Source: Bacillota bacterium (GTDB lineage Bacteria > Bacillota > Clostridia > Lachnospirales > Anaerotignaceae). Taken from it: DNA of 64,000 bases. Position numbers and translations under genes: made by a program. This document shows positions 61,392 to 64,000 of the stretch, piece by piece (the first letter of the stretch is position 1; each line of letters opens with the position of its first letter). The DNA is taken from assembly GCA_019422105.1 (NCBI GenBank), contig JAHZDZ010000001.1, forward strand, positions 19,651 through 83,650. Direction: 5' to 3'. The notes below the pieces were generated by a model. It ran no database searches. It was not told the origin of the DNA and saw only the letters and a program-made list of their open reading frames with translations.

Positions 61392-62288
61392 CTACACTTT
61401 CTCTTTGGTATTTTTTCCCAAAATACCGGATGGCTTTACCAAAAGCACAACGATTAGGATGCCAAAGACGACAGCGTCTGCCAGCTGGGATGAAATATAA
61501 GCCTTTGTCAGACTCTCAAATACTCCCATAATAAGACCGCCTATCATCGCGCCCGGTATAATGCCGATGCCGCCCAATACAGCCGCCACAAAGGCCTTCA
61601 GTCCAAGCATAGAACCCATGAGAGGCTGAATCTGGGGGTAAGCCGATATATACAAAACAGAACCTACCGCAGCCAAACCGCTTCCTATGGCAAATGTAAG
61701 CTGAATGGTTGAATTTACATTGATACCGACAAGCTTTGCTGCCCCCTCGTCCTCCGATACCGCACGCATTGCCTTGCCAAGTTTTGTTCCCTTTACAAAC
61801 ATCTGCAATAAAACCATAATTGCAATTGAAATCAATATTGTTATAATGGCGCCGAAATTAATCTGTATTCCGAATAAATCGAGGGAACTCACATCAAAAA
61901 TCTTCTGTACGGAGCGTGGATTCGGTGAAAAAATAAGCATTGCGGCATTCTCTAAAAATAAACTGATACCAATGGCGGTAATCAGAGAGGAAATTCTCGG
62001 AGAATGTCTCAGCGGCCTGTAGGCCACCCGCTCGGAAAGCATGCCAAGAAGCGCACACACGATGATGGAGGGAACTACGCAGGCCCACGCCGGCAGCCCC
62101 CACCCCGTCAGTATCGGTATAAAAAGAATAGAGCTGTAAGCGCCTACCATAATAATATCGCCATGGGCAAAATTAATCAGTTTTACAATACCATAAACCA
62201 TTGTATAGCCAAGGGCCACCAGAGCGTATATGCTGCCTACCTGAAGCCCGTTAATAAGCTGTTTGATAAAGTTTACTATCGCATCCAT
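61392..62288 (-). CDS. livH: Branched-chain amino acid ABC transporter permease LivH
   Basis: 298 residues, about eight membrane segments; INGLQVGSIYALVALGYTMVYGIVKLINFAHGD at the start and AVSEDEGAAKLVGINVN loop are family hallmarks. Confidence 0.96.
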   Translation of the reverse strand: MDAIVNFIKQLINGLQVGSIYALVALGYTMVYGIVKLINFAHGDIIMVGAYSSILFIPILTGWGLPAWACVVPSIIVCALLGMLSERVAYRPLRHSPRISSLITAIGISLFLENAAMLIFSPNPRSVQKIFDVSSLDLFGIQINFGAIITILISIAIMVLLQMFVKGTKLGKAMRAVSEDEGAAKLVGINVNSTIQLTFAIGSGLAAVGSVLYISAYPQIQPLMGSMLGLKAFVAAVLGGIGIIPGAMIGGLIMGVFESLTKAYISSQLADAVVFGILIVVLLVKPSGILGKNTKEKV

Positions 62289-62457
62289 GATTCTCCCCCT
62301 TTCTTGGTTATTGGGATAAGTTTTATATCAAAGGCCAGGGAAACATCGCTTTTCACTGCTTTATCTGCACCGCTCTCCTGCCTTCTGTCAATCGCCCTGA
62401 CAATTGATATGAAACCATTTTCTATTTTCTTCCATTTTTTCTATTAAACGGAAGAAA

Positions 62458-62483
62458 ACCACCCTGCAAAATTGCAGGATGGT
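62458..62483 (-). terminator. Attenuator-like hairpin between livK and livH
   Basis: CCACCCTGCAA-AA-TTGCAGGATGG (62459-62482) with TTTT following on the minus strand. Binding-protein genes are often made in excess through such partial terminators. Confidence 0.6.
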
Positions 62484-62531
62484 ATCCTCCCTATTATCTG
62501 CCGTTTCCCAAAAAACGGTTTCTTTAAAGTT

Positions 62532-63722
62532 TTATTCCACTTCTACAGTAGAATCAAATGTATATTCACCGTTTACAATTTTAATGATAGATACGGATTT
62601 CACAGGATCGCCGTTTTCATCAAATGTCATATGACCGGTTACGCCGGTGTAGTCTGTATCCGCAAGGGCCTGAATGATTGCATCCTTATCTGTGGATCCA
62701 GCCTTATCAATTGCATTTGCCAGAATGTGAGCCGCATCATAAGCCAGTGCAGCAAAAGCAGATGGCGCCTCGCCGTAAGCTTCGGTGTAGTCCTTTATAA
62801 AATTCTGTACCGTCTCGGATTCATCCATAACAGAATAGTGATTGCAGAAGTATGCGCCCTCCACAACATCAAAGCTGCCCTCGTCCAATGTTGCGGTAAC
62901 GCCGTCCCAGCCGTCTCCGCCGACAAGAGTCGCGGTAACGCCAACTTCTTTTGCCTGAGTGGCAATCAAAGCAACCTTTGCATAGTAATCAGGAATTAAA
63001 AGGACATCAGCGCCTGACTGAGCAATTTTAGTCAGCTGTGTCTTGAAATCCACATCATCATTGCCATAGCCCTCATCTGCTACAACTTCCATGCCAAGTT
63101 TTGTCGCTTCATCCCTGAAAGCGGAAGCGATACCGTCTGAATAGTCGTCTGAAGTATTGTGCATAACGGCTACCTTTTTCGCGCCTAATTTGTCAAAGGC
63201 GAAGTTTGCCATTGTCTTTCCCTGGAATGGGTCAAGGAAACAAACTCTGAAAATATTGGAACCATATGTAGTGACATCCGCTGCTGTAGCTGTCGCCGTA
63301 ATCATTGGCATGTTTTCACTTGCCGCAACCTCAGCGACCGCCATAGTCGGTTTGCTGGTAACGTCGCCGAGAAGAGCAACAATGTCCTGACTGGACAATT
63401 TGTTGTAGGCATTGATAGCCTCTGTGGAATCGCCCTTTTCATCCAAAACCTCATATTTAATCTGTCTGCCGCCCAGAATACCGCCGGCCTCGTTAATTTC
63501 CTTAAACGCCAGGTTCGCACCGTTTGTGGCTGTTGTGCCGTAAACTGCGACGCTTCCTGTCAAAGGAGCAAGCCCGCCGATAAAAATTTCTTCACCGCTG
63601 TCCTGGCCGCTTTCCTCCTGCTTTGCTTCTCCGCCTGCTGCCGGCGCTTCTTCCTTCTTGCTGCATCCGGCTGCACCAAAAACCATAGCCGCCGCCATAG
63701 CTACCGCTATAAACTTTTTCAT
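62532..63722 (-). CDS. livK: Branched-chain amino acid-binding lipoprotein LivK/LivJ
   Basis: 396 residues: signal peptide with lipobox FGAAGC, Gly/Glu-rich linker, then a type I periplasmic-binding fold (IFIGGLAPLTGSVAVYG, LDEKGDSTEAINAYNKL, ITATATAADVTTYGSNIFRV). It captures Leu/Ile/Val or related amino acids outside the membrane for LivHMGF. ATG 63722 has GGGAGG 9 bases upstream. First gene of the operon. Confidence 0.94.
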   Translation of the reverse strand: MKKFIAVAMAAAMVFGAAGCSKKEEAPAAGGEAKQEESGQDSGEEIFIGGLAPLTGSVAVYGTTATNGANLAFKEINEAGGILGGRQIKYEVLDEKGDSTEAINAYNKLSSQDIVALLGDVTSKPTMAVAEVAASENMPMITATATAADVTTYGSNIFRVCFLDPFQGKTMANFAFDKLGAKKVAVMHNTSDDYSDGIASAFRDEATKLGMEVVADEGYGNDDVDFKTQLTKIAQSGADVLLIPDYYAKVALIATQAKEVGVTATLVGGDGWDGVTATLDEGSFDVVEGAYFCNHYSVMDESETVQNFIKDYTEAYGEAPSAFAALAYDAAHILANAIDKAGSTDKDAIIQALADTDYTGVTGHMTFDENGDPVKSVSIIKIVNGEYTFDSTVEVE

Positions 63723-64000
63723 ACTCAATTACCTCCCCATTTTTGTGTTTCATTTTTTCAACATTGTATAACAACGTCAGATACATAATACTATTAGCAA
63801 AAACCATGCCAAACAATAAATATTAAAAACATTTTATTTTATGCAGTTATTCACACTTTTATACACAAAAATTCATATTTTATCAGGCTGTTTTCAACCT
63901 TTTTCATTTTTTTTCATTTTATTTCATTTTCATTTATGCTATAATGTCCGTAACAAGCGGAGAGAAGCCAAAAAAGAAGCTGTTCGGCCGCTTGCGGGCG
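63723..64000. other. Upstream region of liv and right window edge
   Basis: 278 bases. T-rich stretch, then at the right edge an extended -10 promoter (TGCTATAAT, -10 at 63940-63945) and the motif GCGGAGAGAAGCCAAAAAAG (63957-63976) pointing rightward out of the window. No liv promoter is called with confidence. Confidence 0.5.
63935..63979 (+). promoter_or_regulatory. Extended -10 promoter with GGAGAGAAGCC motif at the window edge
   Basis: TGCTATAAT then, 11 bases on, GCGGAGAGAAGCC followed by an A-rich run and a GC-rich hairpin start (GGCCGCTTGCGGGC). Same layout as the minus-strand sites at 25631-25677 and 54811-54850. The transcript it drives lies outside the window. Confidence 0.5.

Overview
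This 64 kb window is a chromosomal segment from a low-to-mid GC anaerobic Firmicute of class Clostridia, probably near the Lachnospirales. The pointers are AGGAGG-type ribosome binding sites, TTGACA/TATAAT promoters, intrinsic terminators, ECF sigma/anti-sigma and stalk-domain surface proteins, FeoAB, an MgtE Mg transporter, and amino-acid/acyl-CoA fermentation genes with no respiratory genes. There is no rRNA, tRNA, CRISPR array, prophage or intact insertion sequence. I cannot name the species.

Layout. 1-8 kb: the 3' end of peptide deformylase, then a leftward operon for a MacAB-type exporter (adaptor, ATPase, permease, two-component system, TolC-family coiled-coil protein). 8-16.7 kb: a lipoprotein with a thioredoxin-like domain lacking the active-site cysteines, an AAA ATPase, a rightward set of two multi-spanning membrane proteins (first DUF5058-like) plus an M20 amidohydrolase, a CorC/CNNM-type transporter and malic enzyme. 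16.7-22.3 kb: a NitT/TauT-type ABC importer with a Crp/Fnr regulator, and mgtE behind a long structured leader with a 33-codon ORF. 22.4-32.4 kb: a divergent cis-prenyltransferase, SPFH/NfeD pair, dCMP deaminase, VanY-type carboxypeptidase, CoA-transferase, two radical SAM proteins and cysteine synthase. 32.7-42.2 kb: a surface serine protease, feoAB, ROK glucokinase, a CDF metal exporter behind a likely NiCo riboswitch, a DUF1847 protein and an SLH-anchored M13 peptidase.

42.4-50.7 kb is the most distinctive metabolic region, all leftward: acyl-CoA dehydrogenase, M42 aminopeptidase, two hot-dog proteins resembling 3-aminoacyl-CoA ammonia-lyases, a class III CoA-transferase, a MerR regulator, a stand-alone FAD domain of ETF alpha, and an iron alcohol dehydrogenase. 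Together they suggest activation of a beta-amino acid to its CoA ester, deamination to an enoyl-CoA and reduction of it. 50.7-58.5 kb: tsaD, a sigma/anti-sigma/membrane-protein operon, ribonuclease Z, an M23 peptidase and a stalk-domain protein. 58.8-63.7 kb: a complete branched-chain amino acid ABC importer, livKHMGF.

The gaps between genes are unusually informative. Three families of repeated, structured intergenic sequence occur: (1) an element with an internal palindrome in three copies (27.0, 47.8 and 56.3 kb); (2) a two-hairpin sequence in two copies with compensatory changes (26.7 and 56.9 kb); (3) an extended -10 promoter followed by a GGAGAGAAGCC motif in three places (25.65, 54.8 and 63.95 kb), one of them at the edge of a ~200-nt multi-hairpin element.
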